Source: Nostoc sp. MG11 (GTDB lineage Bacteria > Cyanobacteriota > Cyanobacteriia > Cyanobacteriales > Nostocaceae). From it: DNA of 64,000 bases. Where the stretch lies: the NCBI RefSeq assembly GCF_014904695.1, contig NZ_JACXXN010000014.1, forward strand, positions 62,001-126,000, given 5' to 3'. The notes beneath the pieces are model-generated. The model saw only the letters and a program-made list of their open reading frames with translations, ran no database searches and was not told where the DNA came from. Both the position numbers and the translations under genes were made by a program. Within the stretch, counting starts at the first letter, position 1. The number at the start of each line of letters is the position of its first letter. Of the stretch, positions 8,079-17,909 are shown piece after piece.

Positions 8079-9764
8079 TCAACTCAATTGTTCAAATTTA
8101 AATTTCCCTTTAATCAACTTGTTAAAGTATTGACCTCTAGACGGTGCATTGTCTAAGTCTTCCTTGACACTATGAGGTACTTTGAAATACTCGTAAACAC
8201 TTCCACTATCAAATTCAATAGTTAGTGTTTGAGTTTTTGGATCGTAGCTAAATTCCTTAATCACGCTGCCTTCAGGCTTGAGTAATGGGAAGGCGATCGC
8301 ATCCCGAATACTGGCACAATCAGTTAATAACATTACTAACCGATCAATCCCAATACCTAAACCACCTGTAGGTGGCATTCCATACTCAAGGGCAGTCAGA
8401 AAATCCTCATCTACGCCCTGCGCTTCTAAATCACCAGCGGCTTTTCTCTGGGCTTGTGCTTCTAGGCGTTCTCTTTGGTCGATGGGATCGGTAAGTTCTG
8501 AGAAGCTGTTAGCAGTCTCGCGCCCTACTATAAATAACTCAAATCGTTCCACCAAGCCAGGCTTATAGCGGTGAGGCTTTGCTAAAGGCGAAATTTCTAC
8601 AGGATAGTCAATTACAAAGGTAGGTTGAATTAAATTGGCTTCTACCTTTTGCTCAAAAGCTTCATTTAAGAGTTTGCCAATCGATTGCACATCTTCTATA
8701 GCTTCAAGTCCAGCATTTTTACTTGCTACCTTAGCTTCTTCCAAAGTTTGGAAAGAATTAAAATCTAAGCCCGTAATTTCTTTAACTAAATCGTGCATTG
8801 TTACCCGACGCCAAGGTGGTGTCAAATCTATAGGTTCCCCTTGGTAGGTAATTTGCAGTGTACCGAGTACCTCTTGGGCGACAGTGGTAATAATCCCTTC
8901 TGTCAACGCCATCATATCGTTGTAGTCAGCGTAGGCTTGGTAAACTTCAATCGTTGTAAATTCAGGATTATGGCGAGTCGAAATTCCCTCATTGCGGAAA
9001 ATTCTACCTAACTCAAATACCTTTTCAAAACCACCCACAATCAACCGTTTGAGATGGAGTTCTGTGGCAATTCGCAAATACAACTCCATTTCTAGGGTGT
9101 TGTGGTAGGTGGTGAATGGACGTGCATCTGCACCCCCAGCTTCACTTTGCAAAACTGGCGTTTCAATTTCTAGAAAATCCCGCTGTTCTAAATAACGGCG
9201 AATACCGGCAGTAATTTGGGCACGACGGCGGAAAGTTTGCCGCACTTCCGGGTTAACAATCAAGTCAACGTAGCGCTGACGGTAGCGCTTGGCAACATCT
9301 GTCAACCCATGCCACTTGTCGGGTAGGGGCAAAAGGGATTTCGTGAGGATGGTGTATTGTTTGACGTAGACAGATAACTCGCCCTTTTCAGTCCGTTTGA
9401 TAGTACCTTTTGCTCCCAGGATGTCGCCGGCATCTGTGAGTTGTTTCAAATGATTAAAAGCATCGGCATCAATATCTGTCATGCCTTCTTGGATGCGATT
9501 TTTCTCTAGATAAAGCTGAATTGTGCCAGTTTCATCTTGCAAGGTGAAGAAAGCCAGTTTACCGAAAACGCGACGCGCCATAATGCGTCCAGCAATGGCA
9601 ACTTCTAAATCAACTTCTTCACCATTGGGTAAATCGGCAAATTGTTCTTGCAATTGCGCTGCATGATGGGTAGATTCCCAACGATAGGCGTAGGGATTGG
9701 TTCCTAGCTGCTTAAGCTGGTCTACTTTTTCCAGCCTGGCGGCACGGATATCTTCTTCCGACAT
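8079..9764 (-). CDS. lysS: Lysyl-tRNA synthetase, class II, with KTSC tail
   Basis: Charges tRNA-Lys with lysine. The 561-residue protein has an N-terminal OB-fold anticodon-binding domain (about 55-160), class II motif 1 ([20 protein letters not shown]), motif 2 ([17 protein letters not shown]) and motif 3 ([15 protein letters not shown]). After the catalytic core, about 60 extra residues (from [14 protein letters not shown] to the end) form a KTSC domain; this domain takes its name from the C-terminus of lysyl-tRNA synthetases. Most bacterial LysRS are about 500 residues, so the tail accounts for the extra length. The start [20 protein letters not shown] is typical. It is divergent from the Uma2 gene. 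Confidence 0.97.
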   Translation of the reverse strand: MSEEDIRAARLEKVDQLKQLGTNPYAYRWESTHHAAQLQEQFADLPNGEEVDLEVAIAGRIMARRVFGKLAFFTLQDETGTIQLYLEKNRIQEGMTDIDADAFNHLKQLTDAGDILGAKGTIKRTEKGELSVYVKQYTILTKSLLPLPDKWHGLTDVAKRYRQRYVDLIVNPEVRQTFRRRAQITAGIRRYLEQRDFLEIETPVLQSEAGGADARPFTTYHNTLEMELYLRIATELHLKRLIVGGFEKVFELGRIFRNEGISTRHNPEFTTIEVYQAYADYNDMMALTEGIITTVAQEVLGTLQITYQGEPIDLTPPWRRVTMHDLVKEITGLDFNSFQTLEEAKVASKNAGLEAIEDVQSIGKLLNEAFEQKVEANLIQPTFVIDYPVEISPLAKPHRYKPGLVERFELFIVGRETANSFSELTDPIDQRERLEAQAQRKAAGDLEAQGVDEDFLTALEYGMPPTGGLGIGIDRLVMLLTDCASIRDAIAFPLLKPEGSVIKEFSYDPKTQTLTIEFDSGSVYEYFKVPHSVKEDLDNAPSRGQYFNKLIKGKFKFEQLS

Positions 9765-9912
9765 AGTAACGAACTAAATAGGGCAAGATTAATTATAGAT
9801 GCTGCAAAAGTTGGCAGTAAGAGATATTTACGCTTTGCAGGCTACTTTCAGAATGCCATGCACAGACGCAAAGCGTCTTGTCGTCAGACATCGCCGCTAA
9901 AGGAAATGCACA

Positions 9913-10470
9913 ATGACACAAACTAGAGTGCGCTTGTGGAATATAGATGAATATCACCGCATGTTTGAGACAGGTATTATTGCAGCCTATGAGCGTGTGG
10001 AACTGATTGAAGGGCAAGTAATTCCCATGAGTGCTAAAAATCCTCCCCACGCAGCCACAACGTTGTGTGCATCTGACTACCTCAAGCGCCTGCTAGTGGA
10101 AGTTGCCTTAGTTCGGGTACAAGATCCCATTCGGTTAAGCCAATACTCGGAACCTGAGCCAGATATTGCAGTTGTCCATATCAATCCCCGAAAGTATATT
10201 GACCACCATCCTGCACCCAATGAAGTTTTTACGTTGATTGAGGTAGCCGATACGACGCTAGAGACAGATCGTAAACAAAAAGCGCCTCTCTATGCTAAAG
10301 CAGGAATTATTGAATACTGGATTTTGGATGTAAATCAGCGTCAGGTTTATGTTTTCCGTGAACCTGGCTTGGAAGTTTACAATCAAGAATTTATTTTGAA
10401 AGAAAATGCAACATTATCTTTGATTGCATTTCCAGAAATAGAAGTCCAGATTAGTCAAATGTTTCCTTAA
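9913..10470 (+). CDS. Uma2 family (DUF820) putative endonuclease
   Basis: A 185-residue protein of the PD-(D/E)XK-fold Uma2 family, which is strongly expanded in cyanobacteria. The core is visible: YERVELIEGQVIPMS near the N-terminus, then EPEPDIAVV (Asp), LIEVADTTLETDRKQKAPLY (Glu plus Lys) and AGIIEYWILD. The likely active residues are the Asp of PDIAVV, the Glu of LIEVAD and the later Lys. Members have been treated as restriction-like or transposon-linked nucleases, but the biological role is not settled. It starts 148 bp from lysS on the other strand and has no partner gene of a recognised defence type. Confidence 0.88.
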   Translation: MTQTRVRLWNIDEYHRMFETGIIAAYERVELIEGQVIPMSAKNPPHAATTLCASDYLKRLLVEVALVRVQDPIRLSQYSEPEPDIAVVHINPRKYIDHHPAPNEVFTLIEVADTTLETDRKQKAPLYAKAGIIEYWILDVNQRQVYVFREPGLEVYNQEFILKENATLSLIAFPEIEVQISQMFP

Positions 10471-10674
10471 ATTTCAAAACGGATTTTGTTTGACTGTTCA
10501 TAGCTTAAATATCATCTAATTCAAGTTAACCGCTTAATTCTCAGCTTACTGATAAGTTCATGCACCATTAGCGCACTTGACACTTGTCTACAAACCAAAT
10601 TGTAAACATTTAAATAGATTCAGGTGTATAAAAGCCTAAATGTGAACTTATCTACATCAAAAGATTTCCAACCT

Positions 10675-11103
10675 TTATTTTTGTCCTACTTGTAGCGAAT
10701 ATCGAGATAAGATTGCTTTCATCTTTAAGTTAGTAAATTGCATGATCGCATTTACAAGATCTTGCTGGTCTGGTTGCAACTTTAATGTTTCTAATGCTTG
10801 ATAGAAGTTATTCCCAGAACGCAGTTTTTGAGCAAGTTGGGTACGTTGAGAAGAGCTTAAGACTGCATTAATCTCTTTGTTTCTACGTTGACGTACAGCC
10901 TGGAGTTGTTGGCGTTGTTGCGGAGTCAGGTTTATATCGGCAGTTGCGGCTGAGTATGTTACAGGGTTAGCAACTTGGGCAAAAATATCACCATAATTAG
11001 TATGGAGTTGAACTGGTGCAGCCAAAGTAATTCTAGGCAGGAAAAGGGTAAGAACCAGAATATTAGCCAATACAAACAGTCGTTTTGTCAAGTTAATTTT
11101 CAT
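10675..11103 (-). CDS. Periplasmic Spy/CpxP-like protein
   Basis: A 142-residue exported protein with a clear signal peptide (KRLFVLANILVLTLFLPRIT, cleavage near LAA-PV). The mature part is helical and Gln/Arg-rich. INLTPQQRQQLQAVRQRRNK followed by LSSSQRTQLAQKL resembles the paired LTxxQ motifs of the Spy/CpxP family of periplasmic chaperones and stress regulators. I infer the family from this pattern only. It stands between the Uma2 and M48 peptidase genes, 115 bp downstream of the latter on the same strand. Confidence 0.65.
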   Translation of the reverse strand: MKINLTKRLFVLANILVLTLFLPRITLAAPVQLHTNYGDIFAQVANPVTYSAATADINLTPQQRQQLQAVRQRRNKEINAVLSSSQRTQLAQKLRSGNNFYQALETLKLQPDQQDLVNAIMQFTNLKMKAILSRYSLQVGQK

Positions 11104-11172
11104 AATGCACTAACTCATGAAATAATAAATTTCACATAAAAATAGTGCTGAGTAGAAGAAAGCTAAATCAGG

Positions 11173-11210
11173 ACGGGCTAAACACCCCGCTACTGCTAAC
11201 AGCACTTAGT
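11173..11210. repeat. Dispersed repeat fragment
   Basis: acgggctaaacaccccgct followed by ctaacagcact is closely related to the text at 57744-57795. It contains a small GGGC/GCCC-type stem. It is the kind of short dispersed repeat that is common in Nostocales spacers. Confidence 0.45.
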
Positions 11211-11218
11211 AATTAGCA

Positions 11219-12181
11219 CTACTGTGATCTTTTCATTCTGTCAATTTCTTGTTGTAATTCTTCAATTTTACGGCGTAAAGCTTCAGCTTCATTTTCACTA
11301 GTTTGGGCTGCAACATTTACTGAGCCGGAAGCAGGCGATCGCTGATAATTTCCTCGGCGAATTTGCTGATATTCTTCTGATACTGCCCATTGCCGTAAAT
11401 AGTGCAAGCGTTCCACAGCAAAAGGATGGCTCAGCATCGTTCCTTGCACGCCACTATACATTAAGAATTTATACACTTGATTCAGTCCATCTTCATCCAG
11501 TGCTTGATAACTTTCTGACTGACGAATAAACTCCTGTAAACTGCATTCATGGGCATATTTGATACTACCACCAGCAACTTTCATCATCGAAGACATCACT
11601 GGGTTCAAATCATCCATCACTAACAGTGCAGCGCGATCTGAAGATAACTCGGCTTTCCGCCGCCATTCAAAAAAGGCATAAATCAACCCTTGACTAAGAA
11701 AGTTTCCTATGCCAAAGGTTAATTCACCTAAGGCAGATGCAGCACTCATCGCCCACATCGCCATTTGAATTAAAATAGTATGACCACATTTAATGTGCCC
11801 CAGTTCATGGGCTAGTACCACCCGAATCTCGGCTTCGTCTAGTAAGTCTAGTATCCCTGTATTTATGACTATGTAAGGATTCTCTTGCCCCAATGCATAG
11901 CTATTTGCTTGGGGATCTTGTGAGACAAATAGTGTAGGCTCTGGATAAATATCCAAATCCCGCACACATTCCCGAAACATCTGGTAAATAGTGGAATATT
12001 GGCGCGGCCCGACTTGGATGGTGTTGCCCATTAGATAGACTAATTGAGGGCGTTCGTAGACAAATTCCACGAATTTACGAGCGATTAAATCAAATCCTGG
12101 TAAGTTTCGTAAAGCTTGCTCGGCTTGGCGATCCAGTGGATGCCTGAAGGCTTCGCTGGAAATTCCTGTGTAAGTTGGCAT
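11219..12181 (-). CDS. M48 family metallopeptidase
   Basis: A 320-residue zinc peptidase of the M48 (HtpX/Ste24-like) family. The zinc motif is in VVLAHELGHIKCGH at about residue 125, and the third ligand Glu is likely in the following helix (WRRKAELSSDRAAL). Membrane character is weak, with only a hydrophobic stretch around 145-170 (AMWAMSAASALGELTFGIGN). A C-terminal coiled coil (NEAEALRRKIEELQQEIDRM) suggests oligomerisation. The N-terminus (MPTYTGISSEAFRHPLDRQA) is typical of the cyanobacterial members. The role is probably protein quality control. It is divergent from the DinG-like gene across 129 bp of repeat-rich DNA. Confidence 0.9.
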   Translation of the reverse strand: MPTYTGISSEAFRHPLDRQAEQALRNLPGFDLIARKFVEFVYERPQLVYLMGNTIQVGPRQYSTIYQMFRECVRDLDIYPEPTLFVSQDPQANSYALGQENPYIVINTGILDLLDEAEIRVVLAHELGHIKCGHTILIQMAMWAMSAASALGELTFGIGNFLSQGLIYAFFEWRRKAELSSDRAALLVMDDLNPVMSSMMKVAGGSIKYAHECSLQEFIRQSESYQALDEDGLNQVYKFLMYSGVQGTMLSHPFAVERLHYLRQWAVSEEYQQIRRGNYQRSPASGSVNVAAQTSENEAEALRRKIEELQQEIDRMKRSQ

Positions 12182-12191
12182 AATTCAGGGG

Positions 12192-12251
12192 GATTGGTGA
12201 TTGGTGATTGGTCATTAGTCATTGGTTTTACAAGGGACAAATGACTAATGA
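12192..12251. repeat. STRR-type heptamer repeats with 12-bp inverted repeat
   Basis: The stretch ggtgattggtgattggtcat followed by tagtcattgg contains tandem heptamer-like units. TCATTAGTCATT (12212-12223) is the exact reverse complement of AATGACTAATGA (12240-12251). Short tandemly repeated repetitive sequences of this kind are known from heterocyst-forming cyanobacteria. It occupies the promoter region of two divergent genes. Confidence 0.7.
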
Positions 12252-12310
12252 CAAGATAATAGAAATGGGGCTTTGTAAGTAAAAATCACTTTGTATGGGA
12301 TTAAAAGCGT

Positions 12311-13861
12311 GTGATTGAGGCAGAAGTTCATTTGTCACTACATAACTTTTTGCGATCGCAGGCGGGTTTCCCTTCCTGGCCCCATCATTTGACGATGGCA
12401 CGGTTGGTAGCACGCGCCTTGCGCTTAGGACGTAGCGCCTTAATCCAAGTAGGGGCAGTTTGTGGGTATCAAGGGCGCTATCGCACTAGTTTTGTTGCAT
12501 CAGCATTGATGTGGCATGGGCCTGTAATTATTGTTGCCCCAGAAATAGTACAGCAACGTCTGCTACAAGTGGAAATTCCTCGGCTACAGCAGTGGCTACC
12601 AGCCAACAAGCCAATCAGGACAGGTGACACCTGGCCAGGTAGCGAGTTCCAAGGACTGTTGTTGACCACTCCAGAAGCTTGGTTAAGAGGTCAGTTGAAT
12701 GATCGCGATCGTTTTCCTCATGGTATTCCCACAATAATTGATGGAGTGGATGATCTGGAAGATTGGGTGCGTCATCAGCTGACTCAATCTATTCAACCGC
12801 ATGACTGGGATCAACTTATGCTCGCTTGTCCAAGCCAAGCTGAAGCAATTCGCTCTGCACGAGTGCAACTGACACACGAACTGTTCCAGCATCCTGCTAA
12901 TCCTTATGAATGCTATCTGATTTCTCAACCAGAAGCCGAGATTTTAAGCCATCTTTATTCAGTATTGGAATCAGCCAATATCCCTGATGTCTGGAAACAG
13001 TTCTGGCAGCAATTTCAAAGCTTTAATGAAAATCTTTCTCCCTCATCTCCCCTTCTCTGGGCGACTATTGCCCGTCGTCAAGGTTTATTTTCTTTGCACT
13101 ACGCCCCAATTGAATTAGCGGAAATACTTTCACCCATTTGGCAGCGGCAACCTGTAGTTTTAATTGGCAGCGCCTTAGAATCAGAAACAGAGGCTCCTCT
13201 TTTTTGCCAGCGCTTGGGTTTGGACGATTTAACTTGCTTAAAGTTTTCCTCGGATAGCCAAGCGGAAGCAATTCAACTGTATGTACCCTATAAGTTGCCT
13301 TTACCTAACACGCCAGAATTTCAAGCCGCATTTATTCACAAAGTCCGTACACTGGTTTGCCTAAGTGCTACATCGCCAGGATTGACGGTTGTGTTAGTGG
13401 GAGATGTGCCACTCAAGTCTCAAGTAGGGGCAATTCTGGCTTCAGAGTTTGGTTCGCGGGTGCAGGTGGAAAAAACTTGTTTGGACGAGAATGGTATTTT
13501 GGTCAGTGGTTGGGAATTTTGGCGAGAACATCAAACAGTCTTGCCTGCACCCCAGCTGTTAATCATTGCTACTTTACCCTTGCCATCTTTGGAAAATCCT
13601 CTTGTAGCTGGTAGGGTAGCTCACTATAAGCGATCGCATCAGGACTGGTTTCGTTTATTCTTGTTACCAGCTGCTTTGAATGAATTGCAACGCGCGATCG
13701 CGCCAGTACGAGAAAATCAAGGTATCGTTGCTTTACTTGATAGTCGCGTGGTTAACCGTAGTTACGGCGCTCAAATTCTTGCTGCTCTAAGTCCTTTAGC
13801 ACGGATTAACTATCTTGACCCAAGTCTGTTTTCTAATACTAGTGAAGAAAATTCGGCGTAA
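12311..13861 (+). CDS. DinG-like helicase homologue with lost motor motifs
   Basis: A 516-residue protein with a GTG start. The overall plan, including the C-terminal part (LPAALNELQRAIAPVRENQG then IVALLDSRVVNRSYG), follows XPD/DinG-type superfamily 2 helicases. The ATP-binding loop position reads QVGAVCGYQGRYRTSF, which lacks the GKT of Walker A. The DEAH position reads IIDGVDDLEDW. Motif VI lacks its QxxGRxIR arginines. There is also no obvious four-Cys iron-sulfur cluster. I infer a catalytically dead paralogue, kept as a full-length open frame, perhaps with a structural or regulatory DNA role. No other recognisable gene is in the same unit. Confidence 0.7.
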   Translation: MIEAEVHLSLHNFLRSQAGFPSWPHHLTMARLVARALRLGRSALIQVGAVCGYQGRYRTSFVASALMWHGPVIIVAPEIVQQRLLQVEIPRLQQWLPANKPIRTGDTWPGSEFQGLLLTTPEAWLRGQLNDRDRFPHGIPTIIDGVDDLEDWVRHQLTQSIQPHDWDQLMLACPSQAEAIRSARVQLTHELFQHPANPYECYLISQPEAEILSHLYSVLESANIPDVWKQFWQQFQSFNENLSPSSPLLWATIARRQGLFSLHYAPIELAEILSPIWQRQPVVLIGSALESETEAPLFCQRLGLDDLTCLKFSSDSQAEAIQLYVPYKLPLPNTPEFQAAFIHKVRTLVCLSATSPGLTVVLVGDVPLKSQVGAILASEFGSRVQVEKTCLDENGILVSGWEFWREHQTVLPAPQLLIIATLPLPSLENPLVAGRVAHYKRSHQDWFRLFLLPAALNELQRAIAPVRENQGIVALLDSRVVNRSYGAQILAALSPLARINYLDPSLFSNTSEENSA

Positions 13862-14097
13862 GGTAAGTTGACAGTTATTTATTCTCTTGTACTGACTATT
13901 TACGTTTTGTCAACCGAAGCGCGATCATCTCATAGCAAGCGCTATTATCAGTTTGAGCAGAACATTCCAAGTTTCATCAACTGCCACATTTTCTATTTGC
14001 ATTAGCAGTAAAATTTACAATTGCTGTTGTGCAAGTAATAAATCTGCCAGTATGAACCTAGAACCTACATTGAATTTTAAATTTTGAATTGCTGATT

Positions 14098-14313
14098 ATG
14101 GGTGAAGCAAAACGTCGTAAAACCACACTTGGAGAGAAATACGGTCAAGATACTCGGATCTTACCTTGGGTTCCCATCACCAAAACTCAAGGTGAATTAT
14201 TTGTCGCTTGGACTACTCGCGGTGCCTGGATAGGTATTGGTATTATGGTTGTTGCATGGGTGACTATCCGTTTTATCGGCCCAGCTTTTGGTTGGTGGCA
14301 AGTAGTCTTATAA
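14098..14313 (+). CDS. DUF2839 small membrane protein
   Basis: A 71-residue protein. The ATG at 14098 gives MGEAKRRKTTLGEKYG, the characteristic opening of the cyanobacterial DUF2839 family; upstream in-frame starts are less likely. One membrane helix lies at about residues 41-62 (GAWIGIGIMVVAWVTIRFIG). The function is unknown. It stands alone, 236 bp after the DinG-like gene. Confidence 0.8.
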   Translation: MGEAKRRKTTLGEKYGQDTRILPWVPITKTQGELFVAWTTRGAWIGIGIMVVAWVTIRFIGPAFGWWQVVL

Positions 14314-14503
14314 GTATTTATATAGTTTTATGAATGGTTACACTGAAGAAGTATAACCGTTCATAAATAGACTTTCATCAAAAAATTGGTGGGAGTGTAG
14401 AATACCAAAAGTGAAAGTTAGTTGTTAATTGTTAGCAATTAATTATTGATTAATAACTGATAATTCAATACGCTTAGTGTTATGGCTAAAAACCATAAAA
14501 TTA

Positions 14504-14533
14504 GTAGGTTGAGTAGAGCAGAGCGAAACCCAA
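14504..14533. repeat. Dispersed palindromic repeat, copy 2
   Basis: gtaggttgagtagagcagag followed by cgaaacccaa is related to 8001-8031 in mirror arrangement. It lies just after the 3' end of the deacetylase gene. Confidence 0.45.
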
Positions 14534-14574
14534 GAATTATTTTTAACTTGACTGTAGTAACTTATAGTTAATAA

Positions 14575-15486
14575 CTATTTTTGTTTGTTAGCAGCCAACT
14601 TTTGGTCTGTATCTTGTATTTCTAAAAGTTCTGGGATAGTTACAAAACGATAGCCTTGCTTTCTAAAATTACTAACAATTTCTGGTAAAGCTTGCACAGT
14701 TCTGGAACGATTACCACCACCATCATGCATTAGCACAATACCACCAGGTTTTGAATCTTTGATCACATTATTGATTAAGTTTGGTACAGTTGGCAGCTTG
14801 TAATCTATGGAGTCAGCTGACCACATCACTACAGTATATTTTTTGTTTTTGGCATAAGCAGCTAATCCATTATGTAGCATGCCACCAGGTGGTCGGAACA
14901 AAGTTGTTTTAGCACCTGTAACTTGATAAATTAGGTCTGTCGTACGTTCAATTTCAAAAGCAGCTGCCTGTGGATTGAAAAAATGATACCAGTGATGCCA
15001 AGTATGGTTAGCAATCACATGACCTTCAGTTACAATCCGCTTCCCTAATTCGGGATAATTTTTCAAGTTCTGTCCAACAACAAAAAATGTTCCTTTGATA
15101 TTATTTGCTTTGAGAATATCTAATACTTGGTCTGTGGTCTGAGGCCAAGGGCCATCATCAAAAGTAAGAGCAATCACTTTTTGACCATGAGTAAGTTTTG
15201 CAGCCTTAATTATTACTCCTTGAAAACTTGATGGTACAGAGTAAGAAAGTCCCTTTGCTTGTGCTTCTTGTTGCCAAGTTGTGAGCATCGCCGCCTTTAA
15301 TCCCTCAATGCGCTGCTGAGTTCCTACTTTCGCTGCTATATCTGTTACATATATATTCTGTCTATTCTGAGCCTCGGAGAAATTTGATTTTACAAGCATC
15401 ATAAAACCAAGGCTGAAAGTACCGCATAATGCAAGCAGTGTGATTAATATTCCTTCCGGCCAGAGAAACGATTTATTGTTTTCCAC
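14575..15486 (-). CDS. Membrane-anchored NodB-type polysaccharide deacetylase
   Basis: A 303-residue carbohydrate esterase family 4 protein. An N-terminal helix (about 12-33, GILITLLALCGTFSLGFMML) acts as anchor or signal. The NodB domain spans about 100-285. Its motifs are intact: TFDDGP (catalytic base and metal Asp), NHTWHH (metal His pair), RPPGG, MWSADSIDYK and LMHDGGG. It should remove acetyl groups from a polymer of N-acetylated sugar in the periplasm or wall, either peptidoglycan or an exopolysaccharide. The gene cluster that follows encodes cell-surface glycosyltransferases, which fits an envelope role, but it is separated from them by 1.3 kb. Confidence 0.92.
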   Translation of the reverse strand: MENNKSFLWPEGILITLLALCGTFSLGFMMLVKSNFSEAQNRQNIYVTDIAAKVGTQQRIEGLKAAMLTTWQQEAQAKGLSYSVPSSFQGVIIKAAKLTHGQKVIALTFDDGPWPQTTDQVLDILKANNIKGTFFVVGQNLKNYPELGKRIVTEGHVIANHTWHHWYHFFNPQAAAFEIERTTDLIYQVTGAKTTLFRPPGGMLHNGLAAYAKNKKYTVVMWSADSIDYKLPTVPNLINNVIKDSKPGGIVLMHDGGGNRSRTVQALPEIVSNFRKQGYRFVTIPELLEIQDTDQKLAANKQK

Positions 15487-16784
15487 TTCATAGCTCCTTC
15501 AAGGGTCGAACCATCGGTAAAAATTTGACGGTACGTTGTAGCACATTTTTTCTAGATACTCAAATACGCAGTTACTCTCTAAATAATCCTGAAAAATAGA
15601 AGAGAGATTAACAGTAATTAAAAAATCGTGAAGAAAATTATACAGATTTGACCGAAGTCAAAATTGGTTGGCTTTGGACATACGCTGGTTATATGGCAAT
15701 TGGTACTATTTAATTTCAACTACGCGTCTATAAAAGGTAAAGTCTGCATTTCCAGACTTTCACCGTTAGCTTTAAGAATGAGCGTAATTGAATAATTAAC
15801 CGCACTTCAATAACCATGCTACTAGGAGCCAAGTTATAACTCCTGTTTTTCCTCTAACCGCTAATTGCTTGTAGACAGTTTATCCGGGAGTCCGTAGCCT
15901 TACGGGTTTTGTGCCTCTGCCAATGAGGTGGGCTAGTGAATTATTGGATTAATATACAGAATTAACACAAGGGGTATAGTAACCGCCTAGAAAAAATCTA
16001 ATGGACTAATAGTTCATTCTTGATAATGTATATTCTACTGTCTATGACTATTCCTTCCTTTTTAAGAAAAAGTTAAATTTTTAACATACTGATGTTGCCT
16101 TTGACCTTCTGAGAAATAAATAGACGCAAATCAAGTTAATATAGTTTCTCATTGCCAAGGGGCAGTTATTCGTTAACCTAGATACTGTTCACTCATTTAC
16201 TAAAAATAATTTCATCGGTAGCTTCTTTCAGTTTTTGATACTGGTACATCAGCCTAAATTGCTTGAAACTTTTTGTTTGCTACTGTTTACCTCAAGTCAA
16301 GGAAGGCAATACATTATTAATAGTGCAATTCAATATGCAATGTTACCGTATTTATACGGTAATTGATAGGAACTTTATGAGAAAAGTGTTAAAATTGTAG
16401 CAGCTATCTCATATAGTTATTTCAGCATTAAGTGTTTCATGATAATGTCTTTTTTTTACCAACTATACTAGATAAATCTGTATTTTCGTGTTTAACAATG
16501 CATCTAAATTTAGTTAACAAAACCTCACAAAGCAGGCTGAAGAACTTTTATGAATTTAAACGTAAAATTATTTTTATTTCCCCAGAGTGACAGAAAAGGG
16601 CTAATTTCAGTAATCTTATTAAAAAAAACTGCCCTGCCACTCCAGTAAAAACTGACATCAGTAGTCAACTGAATGATTGCAGAGTCAAAGAAATTTCCTG
16701 TATATTTAATAGCCAGACGTTGGCAAATAGGTTCACTAAAAGTTATGAACCCTTACTAATAATGCTCCAGCACAAATATAAGGC
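15487..16784. other. Long intergenic region with stem-loops, no gene seen
   Basis: About 1.3 kb without a convincing reading frame, lying upstream of the minus-strand deacetylase gene. It holds several short hairpins: ggtaaagtctg/cagactttcacc (15736-15764, one bulge), aggag/ctcct followed by gttttt (about 15821-15859), ccgta/tacgg (about 15889-15905) and cctc/gagg. It could be a long mRNA leader or carry a non-coding RNA, but I cannot match it to a known riboswitch. The right half (16000-16784) is plain AT-rich DNA. Confidence 0.45.
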
Positions 16785-17744
16785 TTATTTAGCTGGCTCT
16801 GATGTTTTAGTAAAGCCTCCAGTTTCCTTCAAAGTATAGATAGGACGTCCTTTAACTTCTTCATAAATACGTCCAATGTATTCGCCTAAAATCCCAATAC
16901 AAAGTAATTGTACAGACCCTAGAAACAACATTGCAATTGTAATTAAAGTGAAACCAATTAATGGAGACACCGGGTCAAATAAACGCCAATATAGTACTAG
17001 CAATATCATGAATAAGGCTACACCAGCTGACAGCAATCCTATATAAGTTGCCAGTCTTAAGGGAACAGCTGAAAAGGAAATAATTCCGTCAACTGCTAAT
17101 GCCCAAGATTTACCAAAAGTATATTTAACTTTGCCAGCAAAACGAGGATTTCGTTCAAAATGTATGGCTGTTTGACGAAACCCTATCCAAGCTCGTAAGC
17201 CACGAATGTAGCGGTTGCGTTCAGGCATTGCATTGAGAATATCTACCACTTGCCGATCCATCAAGCAAAAGTCTCCTGTATCAGCAGGTATGTCTACATT
17301 AGCTAGCCGCTGAAGAATGCGATAAAAAGCATAGGCAGTGAGACGTTTTAGCCAGCTTTCCTTTTGGCGAGATAAACGCTGAGCATAAACTACTTGGTAG
17401 CCCTGTTGCCATTTTTCAATCATCTTTAAAATTAGTTCTGGGGGATCTTGGAGATCAGCGTCCATGACGATAATACTTTTGCCTTGAACAAAGTTCAAAC
17501 CAGCTGTGACTGCGATTTGATGACCAAAATTCCGAGCAAAACTGAGATAACGCACACGACGATCGCAATGGTGGAGTTCACGAATCATACTTAAAGAGCG
17601 ATCGCGACTACCATCGTCAATCAAAATCAATTCTACTTCGCCATCTAACTGTGCTGTTACATTAATCAGACGCCGATACATTTCAGTGATATTTTCTTCT
17701 TCGTTATAAATAGGGATTACTAGAGAGTAGATTGGCTTAGTCAC
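16785..17744 (-). CDS. Polyprenyl-phosphate glycosyltransferase (GT2, GtrB/DPM1-like)
   Basis: A 319-residue enzyme that should move a sugar from a nucleotide donor to a polyprenyl phosphate at the cytoplasmic membrane face. It has the GT-A motifs IDDGSRD (about 42-48) and DADLQDP (95-101), the RNFGHQIAV segment of this subfamily and RQKESWLKR. Two C-terminal membrane helices (about 230-255 and 264-290) are typical of GtrB/ArnC/YkcC-type proteins. The lipid-linked sugar made here would be the donor for GT-C enzymes such as its neighbours, a functional link that I infer from family knowledge. It is divergent from the PMT-like gene across 165 bp. Confidence 0.9.
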   Translation of the reverse strand: MTKPIYSLVIPIYNEEENITEMYRRLINVTAQLDGEVELILIDDGSRDRSLSMIRELHHCDRRVRYLSFARNFGHQIAVTAGLNFVQGKSIIVMDADLQDPPELILKMIEKWQQGYQVVYAQRLSRQKESWLKRLTAYAFYRILQRLANVDIPADTGDFCLMDRQVVDILNAMPERNRYIRGLRAWIGFRQTAIHFERNPRFAGKVKYTFGKSWALAVDGIISFSAVPLRLATYIGLLSAGVALFMILLVLYWRLFDPVSPLIGFTLITIAMLFLGSVQLLCIGILGEYIGRIYEEVKGRPIYTLKETGGFTKTSEPAK

Positions 17745-17909
17745 AGTTATTATCTAGTTTATGTCACCTTTAATCAGAGAGATTTACTGTAAAATAGTTG
17801 CTGTAATTTGTCATATAAATATAAATTTTTGTGCAAATGAATAGAAAAAATTATATACAGTTATAAAAGTGAATCAACCTATTATCAAAAAATTATTCCA
17901 ATTTTAGAT

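Noticed and set aside
15800-15960. Possible cobalamin or c-di-GMP riboswitch in the deacetylase upstream region
   Set aside because: Short phrases such as gcctctgcc are suggestive, but the required conserved boxes are absent on both strands.
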